64,000 nucleotides of DNA, taken from NCBI GenBank assembly GCA_031761405.1, contig JASEVX010000007.1, forward strand, positions 43,478,411 through 43,542,410, in the 5' to 3' direction. The stretch's first letter is position 1. Each line of letters opens with the position of its first letter. The notes under the pieces were generated by a model. The model was not told the DNA's origin. It made no database searches and saw only the letters and a program-made list of their open reading frames with translations. The stretch comes from Serripes groenlandicus (taxonomy: Eukaryota > Mollusca > Bivalvia > Cardiida > Cardiidae). Position numbers and translations under genes: made by a program. This document shows positions 35,101-48,000 of this stretch, in pieces.

Positions 35101-38100
35101 GCCCATGAAATTGTAAAAAATTGTTATAATACAGCTTGTGAACACAAAAGAGCCTCCATTTACTATCCGATCTTCACCATACATTCATGCTCTGGATTGA
35201 AAATGAGCAAAGAACCATACCAGTAGAGCATAGGCCCTCATGGGCCTCTTGTTCAACAATGTTTAAACTATTTTTCACAATATTTTCGAAAAATCTCTTT
35301 TTTAGACAACAGAGCCCTCAGGGTCTGCTGCGGGAGAAGCAGAGTATTCCACATACATTGGTCGAGGTTTGTGTTACGTTGTTTTTATCTTCACCCTTTC
35401 CCACTTACAACAAATCAGCAGCAGACGACTTTGAAAACATCTATGTAAAGTTTAACTATGAACATTGTGGCAAATGCTTTAAAAAGTTGTCTGCTGTGGT
35501 GCAAGAAAGGGTCTGTGGAAAGGTATCAAACTTTATCCTGCAAAATTGTATCCTGCTATACTTTATCTTGCTTTACTTTATCTTGCTAAACTTTTTCCTC
35601 CTGCTAAACTTTATCCTGTTATACTTTATCCTGCTATACTTTATCCTGCTATACTTTATCTTGCTAAACTTTTTCCTGGTAAACTTTATTCTGCTATACT
35701 TTATACTGCTATAATTTATCCTGCTTTACTTTATCCCCCTATACTTAATCCTGCTATACTTTACCCCACTATACTTTATCTTGCTATACTTTATCCTGCT
35801 ATACTTTACCCTGCTATACTTTATCCTGCTATACTTTATCTTGCTTTACTTTATCTTGCTAAACTTTTTCCTCCTGCTAAACTTTATCCTGTTATACTTT
35901 ATCCTGCTATACTTTATCCTGCTAATCTTTATCCTGGTAAACTTTATTCTGCTTTACTTTATCCTGCTATAATTTATCCTTCTTTACTTTATCCCCCTAT
36001 ACTTAATCCTGCTATACTTTACCCTGCTATACCCAAATTTGAAAACCATTCCCCTAGCATTCTATATTTTAAAACTCATCTTAAAACAACATACACCGAC
36101 AAAGTAGATCAAGATCAGACTTCACATTCATGCAGTCTAATCATAATCTTCATAACTCACTTCTCATTTTACAGATGGATTTTGATGCCTTTGCAGGAGA
36201 CGACTTTAGAAACGTTGTGGCAAATGAAGAAATTGCTTAGGATGATCAATTTCTAATTTTGCAAACGCTTTGAAATCTATATTTTTCTCAAGATAATTTT
36301 AAAATCGTCTGCTGCAGATTTATTGTATGTGGGAAAGGATTTATATGCAGGAACTTAATAAATGATTATACCAGCTTCAGTAATTCAGCAGTACAGGTCA
36401 GACTAGCCTGGAATCAGTCTCCTGGTATTTGAGCAATTTCTGTTTTTCCGACAATGTTTACACAAGTAATCTGCTGCAATGGGCTTCAGCCATCATCAGT
36501 ATGAGAGAAGGAATTAACTTCAAATTGTTAACCCTTTCCCTCATATAGACGCTTTCTGACGCCTCTGCGGCAGACAGCTTTTTGAAACCATAGAGACAAA
36601 AGAAGAAATTGCACAAAACGTGCAATTTCTCCTTTTGCCACAATGTTTTCCACTTTTTGTCATAGGTTATCCATTCAGTTTTGGAGATTTCTATGTTTTG
36701 ACAAAATACGTTCAAAGTCGTCTGCTGCAGAATTGTCGTATGAGGGAAAGGGTTAAGGTAACCAGATAACCCTTTCCCACTTACAGATGCATTTTGATGC
36801 ATCAGTTGCAGATGACTTGTTCTCATCTCTACTAAATTTTTATAACTTCATTTATAGAAATTTACCAATATTTTGCCTGTATGTTTTCAAAGTCGCCTAC
36901 TGCTGAATTGTTGTATGTGGGAAAGAGTTAAAAATAATGTTTAAAATTCTCGTTTCATGTAGGTGCCATTGCATTTCTACTACCTGTCAGCAACAACTAT
37001 ACCTTTGAAATCACCTATATTGAACTATACGGGGGCGCACATCTTGCTCTCAGTGGTTCTGGAACAGGACTGAAGGCACAAAGAATTTATGGAGATGACA
37101 CGGGACACCTACATATTGGACCTGGGCAGTCCTTGGAGTTAACAGAGGTTTGTATCTATACAACGGAAACATTTATACTTGTGAAAGTTTCCCTTTCCCA
37201 ACATATAGACACTTTCTGACAGCTCTGCAGCAGAGGACTTTTGAATACATTGCGACAAATGGAGAAATTGTTCATGATGAGCAATTGCTCTATTTGCCAC
37301 AATATTTTCAACTTTGTTTAATGGGTATTCCTTTATTTACAGACATTTTCGTTATTTTAACAGGTGTGTTTTCAAAGTCACTTGCTGCAGATGAGTTGTA
37401 TGTGGGAAAAGGATTAAGAAGAAACCATTGGAAAATAAGAAATTTCACATAATTAGTTTAGTGTTCGTTTTATTTTGCCTGCAATGTCAGGATGACACTT
37501 AGGGATCCCTACTAATTAATTTGTTATTTGTTTCCTGTCTGTTTGCAAATCAGTCATTTTTTTCTTTATTGGCTTATTGGCAGGGGACACTCTTGTCTAA
37601 CCATGATATATCAAGTTGTTTGCTGTTGAGGAGTGACAACATTTGCAACAGGAAAGAAGTGCTGGAAGGAGCATCGAGAAAGCTCGAAATCATTCAAACA
37701 ACAAATTGCTTATTAAATGGATGTTCTAATTTGACTGAAATAGTCATGATATAACTGAAATACATTTGAAAATGGTGTAAACCTCCAATAAAACAATGTA
37801 ATGCCAAGACTTACTTTTGATTTCTAAAATATTATATTATATTAATATTTTGTTTATTTTTTTTATAGAGATAAGCATTAATAGCCATTCTCTGTAAGCA
37901 CTTAAACTCTTTTAGCACACATGGTCACAGATTTCGCTATGGCAACCAACGTCCATTGCAATGTTTTTTTTGCTATTTGTTATTTCAAATGTGTGAAGTT
38001 TGAACAAGATCTGTGTCTGTGGTGCCACAATCCCTATATGGGAGAGAAAATGCTTACAGAGAATAGTTATTAACAAGTACATTAAAAAAGACTTAAATCT

Positions 38101-41100
38101 AATCTATAAAAAATTACCTGTAAATGTTCCGTCTATTATTTCAGGAAAATGAGTTCATGAAGACTAATGTGACCTATTTAGTTTACCTGTATGAAGGTGC
38201 CATCTGGACTCTCCCTCAAACGACAGTGGAATTTAGAGAGTCCTTGGACCAAGCCGGTCTAGGAATTATGTCTGATGCAAATATCTGCTCAGCAAGCTTT
38301 CTGCGATCCACTCCAGGTTTTATTTGGGGAACAATAGATGCTTCCAAAACACATATCATCGTGTCTACAGGTATATGTTGCTGGTTACCACATACAGACG
38401 CATTTTGATGTATCTTCAGCAGAAAACATTGTTGCAAAAGAGGAGATTGCTCATACTGACCAATTTATCCTTTTGCCAGAATGTTTTCATCTCTATTCAA
38501 TAGTTATAGAATCAACTCTCATTTAGAGATTTTCCACATTTTTGTCTACATGTTTTAACCCTTTCTCACATACAACAAATCTGCAGCAGATGACTTTGAA
38601 AACATCTCAACCATTAAATGGAAAATCTCCCTTAATGAAGATATACTTATTATTATTATTATTACGATTCCCCAACAAAGTTGGGAATTGTCTTGTTTTT
38701 CTATTGTTTTTAGATCACCTGAGCCGAAGGCTCAAGGTGAGCTATTCTGATCACTTTTTGTCCGTCGTCCGTCCGGCGTTAACTTTTAGCTTTAAACATC
38801 ATCTCCTCCCAAACTCCAAGGACAATTTCCGTGAAACATCACAGGACTGTTCCTCTGGTTGGCCTCTTTCAAAGTTGTTCAAAGATTTAAATTCCATTGA
38901 GAACTTTGGTTGCTGCGGCATCAGAAAGGGGGCAAAAGGTCCAAACTTTAAAAATCTTCTCCTCCGAATCTGCCTGTCAGATTCAAATATAATTTGGTAG
39001 AAATGTTCATTGGGTGACCCTTTATAAAAATTGTTCAAGCCATACTGATTGGTCGAAAAACATGGCAGTCAGGCGGCATCAAAAAAGGGGCAAAATGACA
39101 AAATTTGAAAATTCCATTTTTATGCAAATGCTTGTCTGATTTTAAGAAAATATAATACGAATCTTACTGTAATGATCCTCTATTTAATTTGTTTAAGCCG
39201 TTTTGATTGGTTACACAATCATAGCAACCAGGCGTCATCACAAAAAGGGTAAATTGAACTTTTAGCTACAAATGACAACCATCTCCTACCATTCCAATAG
39301 ACCAATTACCACAAAACATCACAGGAATGTTCCTTTGGTGGTTCTCTTTCAAAATTGTTCAAAGATTAAAATTCCAATGAGAACTTTGGTTGCTGCGGCA
39401 TCAGAAAGGGGACAAAATGTCCAAACTTTAAAAAAATTCTCCTCCGAATCTGCCTGTCAGATTCAAATATAATTTGGTAGAAATGTTCCTTGGGTGACCC
39501 TCTATAGAAATTGTTCAAGCCATACTGATTGGTCGAAAAACATGGCAGTCAGGCGGCATCAGAAAAGGGGCAAAATGACAAAATTTGAAAATTCCATTTT
39601 TATGAAAGTGTTTGTCTGATTTTAAGAAAATATAATACGAATCTTACTGTAATGATCCTCTATTTAATTTGTTTAAGCCGTTTTGATTGGTTACACAATC
39701 ATATCAACCAGGCGTCATCACAAAAAGGGTAAATTGAACTTTTAGCTACAAATGACAACCAACTCCTACCATTCCAATAGACCAATTTCCACAAAACATC
39801 ACAAGAATGTTCCTTTGGTGGTCCTCTTTCAAAATTGTTCAAAGATTTAAATTCCATTGAGAACTTTGGGAGAAAAATACCCAAATTTTAAAATCCTTTT
39901 CCTCCATAAAAGGCTCATTATGAGCAATTTCTTCTTTTGTCACAATGTTTTCAAAAGTCGTCTGCTGAAGAGGCGTTGGAAAGCGTCTACATGAGGGAAA
40001 GGGTTAAAGTTATCTGCTGCATTTTGTGCTATCTAGGATGATGGGCAATGTCACAGTAAAAGCAATCTTCAGTAAAATCTAGCCTGTTAAGGGTCATACC
40101 AGTTAGCCATAGTAACATGTTTATCCCTTTTCCATTTGTAAACGCACTCTGATGCATCTTCAGCAGACGACTTTTGAAAACATTGTTGCAAAAGGAGTAA
40201 TTGCTAAAAAAGACCAATTTCTCCTTTTGCCACTATGTTTTCAACTCTATTTGATGTTTAGAATCTCATTTATCACAGAATTTCCTATCTTTGTTAAGAT
40301 GTTTACAAATTCGTCTGCTGTTCCTCATCTACAGCAGATGACACTTAAAATCTAGTATTTCTCTTTCAGTGAAAGATAAATTACATATACTATCGATCAA
40401 ATTGCATGTCATTTCTCATAACTGACGTTATATTTGGATAAAAGTAGCTGTGTTCATATCGCTTTATAAATTGGTCCATGCTTTCAGGAACTGTAATGGA
40501 GTTGGGAGTGACCGGAATTATGGATATATCTTTTGCCAACTTGACAGTCAAACATCAGGGAACTCTCTCCTTGGTTCATCAAAATGACATTGAACATCCC
40601 TGGAATTTACACGTAAGTTTGTGTATCTGGTCAGTTTCATGTACTTCTTATATATCAGAATGCGACAGTTTTCTTAATGCATACAACTATTTTGAAGTCT
40701 CTGCATTAGATGGGTTTTTTTAAAAACATTTTGGGAAGAAGAGAACAATTCTCAAAACAAGAAATTTTTAACTCAGTTGAGCTCTTATCATTGTGTGTAG
40801 TGTGTAGGTCCATTAACTTTTGCTTCACACAACTTTTCCTCATCAAAAGTGACATAGGTTGCAACCTCTCATCGTCTAATCCTTAATTCCTTCAAGCCTT
40901 TTGGATTCTGGTTGCCAGAAATCTTCACTTCAAAAGCTAGAAGTATTCATTGCGGAATCCTCTACCAGTTTAATTTAGATTTCTTTAGCCTATGTTGATT
41001 TGTAAAAAGCATTGCCGGCAGGGGGCAGAGCTGTTTGCCTGGCATGGCTGTATAGTGAAGACAAGACTTGACAATTGTTCTGATCATTTTGGTCTGATTT

Positions 41101-42052
41101 TCAAAGCATTTTTAAGCCATGTTGTTTGATAAATTTGGCCTGAAAATTTACAAAAGATTCATCGCAGGAAATATTTGCATTATTTTATCATGATGCTCAA
41201 AGATGACCCTTCATAAACATGTTGGTTGGTAAAAGAAAATGGCTTATAGAGGGTTGAGCTGTTTTAAGTGAAAACCTTGAAATTCTTATTCTCAGATCAT
41301 ATGGACCTGATTTTCAAATTGTTTCACATATATGTTCCTAGGATGACCATCTTCCAGATTCCTTCATAAATGTTGATTGGTTAAAATCATGGCTTCTAGA
41401 TGAGGCTGTTTCACCCTTTATGCCTGAAGTGAAAACTTAAATATTCTCCAAACATATTAGCCAATTTCCTAATTATTGCATACAAATTTGTTCCAAGGGT
41501 GTGACCCTCTGTCAACTTCCTTCAAGCAGTATTGATTGGTCAAAAAAACATGGGACACCTTACACCCTTTAGGTAGTGGAGGGATACTGGCCCTCTCGGG
41601 CCTATTATTCATTATTTCATAATCTTTTTGACTTTGTACATGTATCAAATATAAACATTCAGTTTTTCAGATTTAATATCTTTTAATTTTTGTGGATTTG
41701 CTAAGCAAAATTGCTCTACATAAAATATTTTCACCAGAAATGGGTAACCAATCTCTCATAATTGTTTGTACATTATACAAGGTGCCTTTGGTTTTTTAAC
41801 CCTTTCCAATAACAATGTTATGTCTGTGACAGTCAACTTTGAAAACATCCTAGTAAAAATATGGAAAATCTCTATAAATGAAGGAATGATTATTGAATGA
41901 AGCCGAAAATATTGTGGCAAAAAAAAAAAAGAATGCACAATAGCTTCAAAATGAGTGTGTCATCACCATAACAATATGTTCTTGCAGGACCTGTGTAAGT
42001 ATTTTCCAGGTTTAACCCCTTCCCTCCGCCGCCGCCCCCCTAGGCCCCCCTA

Positions 42053-42083
<31 letters not shown>

Positions 42084-45000
42084 TTCCCCATATACAATAA
42101 ATCTGCAGCTGATGATTTTGAAAACATTAAGGTATAAGTGTGGCTAATCTCTACAAATGAAAGTACATGTATAACTATTGAAACAGTGTTTCTAAATTCT
42201 AAAAATGGTATGCTGCAGATGTATCAAAATTCTTTTGCGTGTGGGAAAGAGTTAAGGTCAAAGTGAGCTGAACATGTTGTCAATTTACACTGTTTTGACA
42301 CTACTTTTAAATCATACATGATTTACTTAAATAGGTACGCTACGGATCATATGTAGGACAAGTGACAGTAGAATCTGGTGGAAGAATAACTGGCAAACAA
42401 ATGTTTATAGACACAGACATACTAAAGGTAGATAAAGGGGGTGAAGTAACAGCCACCGGTCTGGGTTTAGTAGAAGGGGAAGGCCAGGGTTTCAACAATG
42501 CGGGTGGAAGTTATGGTGGAACTGGTGGAGCTAACTCGGCTGTGACAGGTATATGTTCTTTATATTATTAATGTTTTCCCGGGTAGACAATATTTTTACT
42601 TGGTCAAATGTCAAGGTCAATCCTATTGTTATTTGGGTCACTTGGTCAAAGGCCAAGCTCATAGGGACCTAAAGGTTCAGATCTGTCTGCTCAAGAACCC
42701 TATGTCCTGAATTGGACTTATTGAGTGTATGATCTCTACTGTTTTGTGGATCATTGTGTCAAAGGTCAAGGTCACAGGCACCATAAAGGTCAAATCCCTT
42801 TCAACTCAATTCCATAAAAATCTTTTTAGAGAGCAGATGACGTTTATTATGGCTGTGAAATGGGGTAGACAAATACTATTTTTTTCTCGAAAAAGCATCT
42901 TCTAGTTATCATTGCTTATATCAATCATGTCTACCATTCATATGTTCAATTCTAGATCTCTTGGGGTAAAAAAGTTTACTCTTTCTTAAATAAAAGTTTA
43001 AACTATATATGCATTTCTTCCTTTGTTTACATGATATTAAATTATTTAGCTGTGTTGTTACCTTACCTAAAAAGTGATACAGGTTTATACCAGCTCTTCA
43101 ACTCATACCTGTTGTACCATCCCACAGTAACTATCAACACTGATACCTGGGTTCAATTGAATTCCACCAAACTTACTTAGCACTAAGTAAATCTTAAATA
43201 CTTAAAAGCATCTTTTTATCATTTTTGTTTCCCTAATATTTTGTAAAACATGAATGGTGGAATGTATTTAAGTAAATGACTAAGTTGACATAAATAGCTA
43301 CCTTGCTGACTAATAATACTTGTTAAGATATGAAATATTATGGCATTTTGATTACGGAAACAAAAATAACAGTAAAGTTGGCGGAATTGGACCCTTGTTA
43401 TTAGAATGCTGATTTTGGTGGGCAATCAAAGTAGCTTTGATAGAAAGGCTGTCTGGCTTTACATCAATGTGGCGTCAAACATCAATGTTAAAGTTTCTTT
43501 TTTTGAAGTTTCCCAATAAGTACTAGTCGTAGGACTTTCACATTTGGATCAAAGATACATCTAGTACCTTTTCTCATATTTATGGTCAAAGCGGATGACG
43601 ATGAGACATTTAGTTATGCATAATTCTTGTTTATTCTTAGGGAGTGCACCAGGACAACCCTATGGTGAATATATGGATGGTTCACTATTCTATGGAAGTG
43701 GAGGAGCAGGGGCTACGACAGAATCTGGAACAGGTTTGATTATTTGAACCTTTGGATCTTCATGTAGACAGAATGATATTTAAAATCCTAGAATGGTATT
43801 GAGTTTGTTTGATCACATTTTAAAGGATAGGATCTCCTCAAACATGTTGAGTCTATCAAACAAATTTTAAAGGATAAGATCTCCCCAAACATGTTGAGTC
43901 TATCAAACAAATTTTAAAGGATAAGATCTCCCCTAACATGTTGAGTTTATCAAACAAATTTTAAAGGATAAGATCTCTCCAAACATGTTGAGTCTATCAA
44001 ACAAATTTTAAAGGATAAGATCTCTCCAAACATGTTGAGTCTATCAAACAAATTTTAAAGGATAAGATCTCCCTAAACATGTTGAGTCTATCAAACAAAT
44101 TTTAAAGGATAAGATATCTCCCCGTCTGTTTAACCACATATGTATACAGATGACCATGCAGCAGACATCTTTTGAAAAGATTGTAGCAAAAGGAGAAATT
44201 ACTCATCATGAGCAATTTCTCATTTTGTCACAATGTTTTCAGCATTATTTTAATACGTATAATTTCATCTATAGAGAATGGTTGTATCTTTACCAAGATG
44301 TTTTCCAAGTAAAATGTGTTGTATATGGAAAAGGGTGAACAAAATATTTTATGTACATGTACTTACATCATTCAGTATCCCTTTTCATATAGACACCTTC
44401 TTTTAACGCCTCTGCAGCAGACAACTTTTGAGAACATTGTGACAAAAGGAGAAATTCCATTTGTCACACTGTTTTCAACTCTATTTAAAAATTTAACATC
44501 CATTTATGGAGATTTTTCTCAAATTTTTCCTAGGATGTTATTAAAGTCGTCTGCTCCAGATTTGCCATATGTGTGAAAAGTGTATTCCTTTCAACTTTAG
44601 GTGGAGGGCGTATTACACTTGTGATTGCCAGATTAACAATGGTAGAAGGAATCATTCATGCAAATGGACAAGACGGAGCAACTAATGTAGGGGGAGGGAG
44701 TGGAGGCGGTATCTCCATTTTCACCTATGACCTTGAAGGGTCAGGCAGCATAGAGGTCATGGGTGGGCCCGGTGGTTCTAACACTGGTGGTGGAGGAGGT
44801 GGAAGGATGTCCATACTTTATCAGTCCACAGAATACTGGTTTGGTACCCTGAATGCCAAAGGTGGAACCAGCAGTGTAGGGATTGGTGGTGCCGGAATCA
44901 TATATCTTGAGGTATTATTTCAACCTACCCCTTATACCAACGACTTTTGACACACCTGCAGCTGTTGAATTTTGAAAATGTGTTGGAACAAATGTTCACA

Positions 45001-48000
45001 ACAACAGAACTCTAGATATTAAGCCAAATTTGTAGTTTGAAATCCTTATTATATCCCCAGATACATAGTATATGGGGGCTATATAAGAGTCACGCTTGTC
45101 GGTCCGTCCGTTGGTCTTTGGACATTTCTTGTGAACACTATTTCTCAGCAACCCTTGGTCAGAATTCAATATAACTTCACAAGAATGATTGATACCAAGC
45201 CTAGTTGTGCATATTGTCGGCATGTTGCACTGGAATTATTTTTAAATGAGTTATGGCCCCTTGAATTTCTCATACATATGTATATTGTCAGGCACCAGCT
45301 GGGGGTATTCATCACCTTCAGTGATATTTCTAGTTTCACCTCTAAACCCTATGGGGGAACTCAAAAGAATCATCTCAGTAAGACATTTAACACGAGACAG
45401 GGACACCTCTACAGCAGATGACTTTTTAAAACATTGTGGCAAAATGTTTTCAACTCTATTCAATAATTTTTCTTTCATCTATACCATTTTTTTGCCTAGA
45501 TGTTTTCAAAGTAATCTGCTTCAGATTTGTTATATGTGGGAATGAATAAACAGTCTATTGGGACTGTAACAGTGTTTGTATATATAAGCTTCAAGAATGC
45601 TTTTCCTTATAAGGAAGATCCTTTATAGACTGTGTAGAAGCACTTAAACTGTTCATTGCAAATTCCTTGACCCTTAACATGATACACTTCAGAGGGCTCT
45701 GCACCAGAATATTTCATGATGCATTGTGAAAAAAGGAGAAATTGCTAAAAAAGAACAATTTCTTCATTTCACTTAACGTTTTGACGTCATGCATTGTAAT
45801 GGCGAGTTATGTACAATAAGTGTCGTTTCATCATAAAATTAAGAAATTTTTATCTTGACTATTCGAAGCATATGAGAGCTATTCTACTCACCCTGGCGTC
45901 GGCGTCCGCATCACACCTTGGTTCAGGTTTTGCATGCAAATATTTAAATACTACATGTATTGTATTGCTTTTTACAACCCTACCCAACTATCACACCTAT
46001 GTAGATTATCAAGTTAGATAACTCGATCCTGCCTATTATGCAAGTTATGGCCCTTTTTTACTTAGAAATTCTGGTTAAAGTTTTGCGTTCAACTAAATTA
46101 AGAGTCCATATCTCAGTATTTACTTGATGCATTGCATTGACACTTTATACAACCCTACCCAACTATCACACCTATGTAGATTATCAAGTTAGATAACTCT
46201 ATCAAGCATTTTATGGAAGTTATGGTCCTCTTTTTACTTAGAAATTCTGGTTAAAAGTTTTGCGTGCAACTACATTAAGAGACCATATATCTTAGTAGCT
46301 ACTTGATTCATTTGCATTGAAACTTTATACAACCCTTCCCAACCATCCCACCTATGAAAACAATCCAGTATGAAAACTCTATCCAGTATATTTTGCAAAT
46401 TATGGCCTTTCTTTTACATAGAAATTTGGTTTAAGTTTTGCATGCCACTACATTTAGAGTCCATATCCTATAGTATTTACGTGATGCATTGCTTTGAAAC
46501 TTTATACAACCCTTCCCAACTATCAAACCTATGTTGATTTTTAAGTTAGATATCTCTATCCTGCATTTTATGCAAGTTAAGGCCATTAGAAATTCTGGTT
46601 AAAGTTTAGCCTGCAACTACATTAGAGTCCATATCTCAGTAACTAATAAGCGTGGGAATAGTAGAGCGCGCTGTTCTGCGACAGCTCTTGTTAAAATCAG
46701 CCATTAATTGTTTATTTAACATAAGCCATGTTTAATGTTAATGTGATTTATTGTATAAATTATTCAATATGAAAAAAAAAAAATTAAAATTTTTATTTAA
46801 CCACTTTAACATAAATATTAATACATAACTGAAATTCATTAATATCATATATAAAATCATATATTTAATATGAATACTACACATTCTATCAAACATTTGA
46901 ATTTCTCTAGTCAAAACGAAAGATTTAATAAATATTACAAAGGCACTATCATTCGAAAGATTTGAAATTGTTCATCCAAAGTACAGACCTTCCTGATACT
47001 GTAATTTATTATATACCTGCACTTTTTTCCAGCCTAAATACATGCAGATTGTCATGCACAGTTCAAACACGACAGATTAAGATTCCGTAATGCTTACATA
47101 TGCTTGAAAAATACGGTACCAAATATGGTACTATTTGCAGCCGACAACTTTTGAAAACATTGAGGCAAAAGGAGAATTTGCTCATTATAGTCAATTTCTT
47201 CTTTTGCCACAATGTATTCAACTCTTTTCAATGATTATACTTTCATTGAGATTTAACTTACGTTTTCAATGCTGTCTGCTGAAGATTTATTTTATTTGTG
47301 AAAAGGTTCGCTATGAAGTAGCTCATTTTATTAAAACAGGATGCAACAACAGATGCTCAGAACAAGACAATGATTATTGACAATTTTGGGCAAAGCGTAA
47401 CTCAGCATGAGATTCTAGACCACACCTACAGTGGTTATGGTCAGGAAGGCAGCCGGACGTGGATTGCACAAAATATTGCAGACGAAATGGATACAATCAG
47501 GCTTGTAAGAGATGCCCATGTCGCATTTAGTCCAAACATGACTTCGTAAGTAGCTAGTGATCTGCATGCTTTCCCTATAGTTATGTCTCCCCCTGTATAC
47601 AGGGGAGATATATTGTTTTTGTCCTCGGCGTCTGTCTGTCTGTCTGTCTGTCCGTCTGTCCGAAATTGTGTCCGCTCCATATCTCCAAGACGGCTTGAAG
47701 GATTTTCATGAAACTTGGCTCACATGTTCACCTCATCAAGGCGACGTGCAGAACCCGCGTCTCGACAATATAGGGTCAAGGTCAAGGTCACGCTTGAAGG
47801 TCAAAGGTTTGAGGCTTTATTTCGTGTCCGCTCCATATCTCCCAGACGGCTTGAAGGATTTTCATGAAACTTGGGTCACATGTTCACCTCATCAAGGCGA
47901 CGTGCAGAACCCGCGTCTCGACAATATAGGGTCAAGGTCACACTTGAAGGTCAAAGGTTTGAGGCTTTATTTCGTGTCCGCTCCATATCTCCGAGACGGC

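Larger units (their letters stand above)
33211..35305 (+). other. Intron 9: MITE cluster and a HINE-like element
   Basis: MITEs at 33221-33450 and 33447-33619 (sharing one TTAA), 33745-33907, a relic at 34150-34260 and one at 34302-34405 that is cut by a HINE-like element at 34407-35251. A (TA)n run lies near 33666-33680. Confidence 0.82.
35367..36962 (+). other. Intron 10: 15-bp minisatellite and MITEs
   Basis: Decayed MITE 35395-35525, minisatellite 35535-36033, MITE 36165-36342, young MITE 36528-36756 and older MITE 36766-36930 that ends about 30 bases before the acceptor. Confidence 0.82.
38371..40487 (+). other. Intron 12: MITEs and a HINE-like element with 480-bp repeats
   Basis: MITE pieces at 38383-38548 and 38552-38640, a (TTA)n run (38645-38665), a stray HINE 3' end (CCCAACAAAGTTGGG hairpin + TCTTGTT, 38674-38697), a HINE-like element (38714-39900), a truncated young MITE (39905-40006) and an older MITE (40125-40350). 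Confidence 0.78.

Noticed and set aside
35546..36256. 236-codon frame (and overlapping frames) rich in ILYPA repeats
   Set aside because: Translation of a 15-bp minisatellite running into a decayed MITE; no start context, splice logic or domain.
40770..41612. Full HINE-like element in intron 13
   Set aside because: The 3' hairpin is degenerate (GGCCCTCTCGGGCC then TATTATT) and no subterminal inverted repeat could be matched; described only as a diverged body.
43796..44122. CRISPR-like array of short direct repeats
   Set aside because: Repeats are contiguous 47-bp units with no spacers, in a eukaryotic intron.
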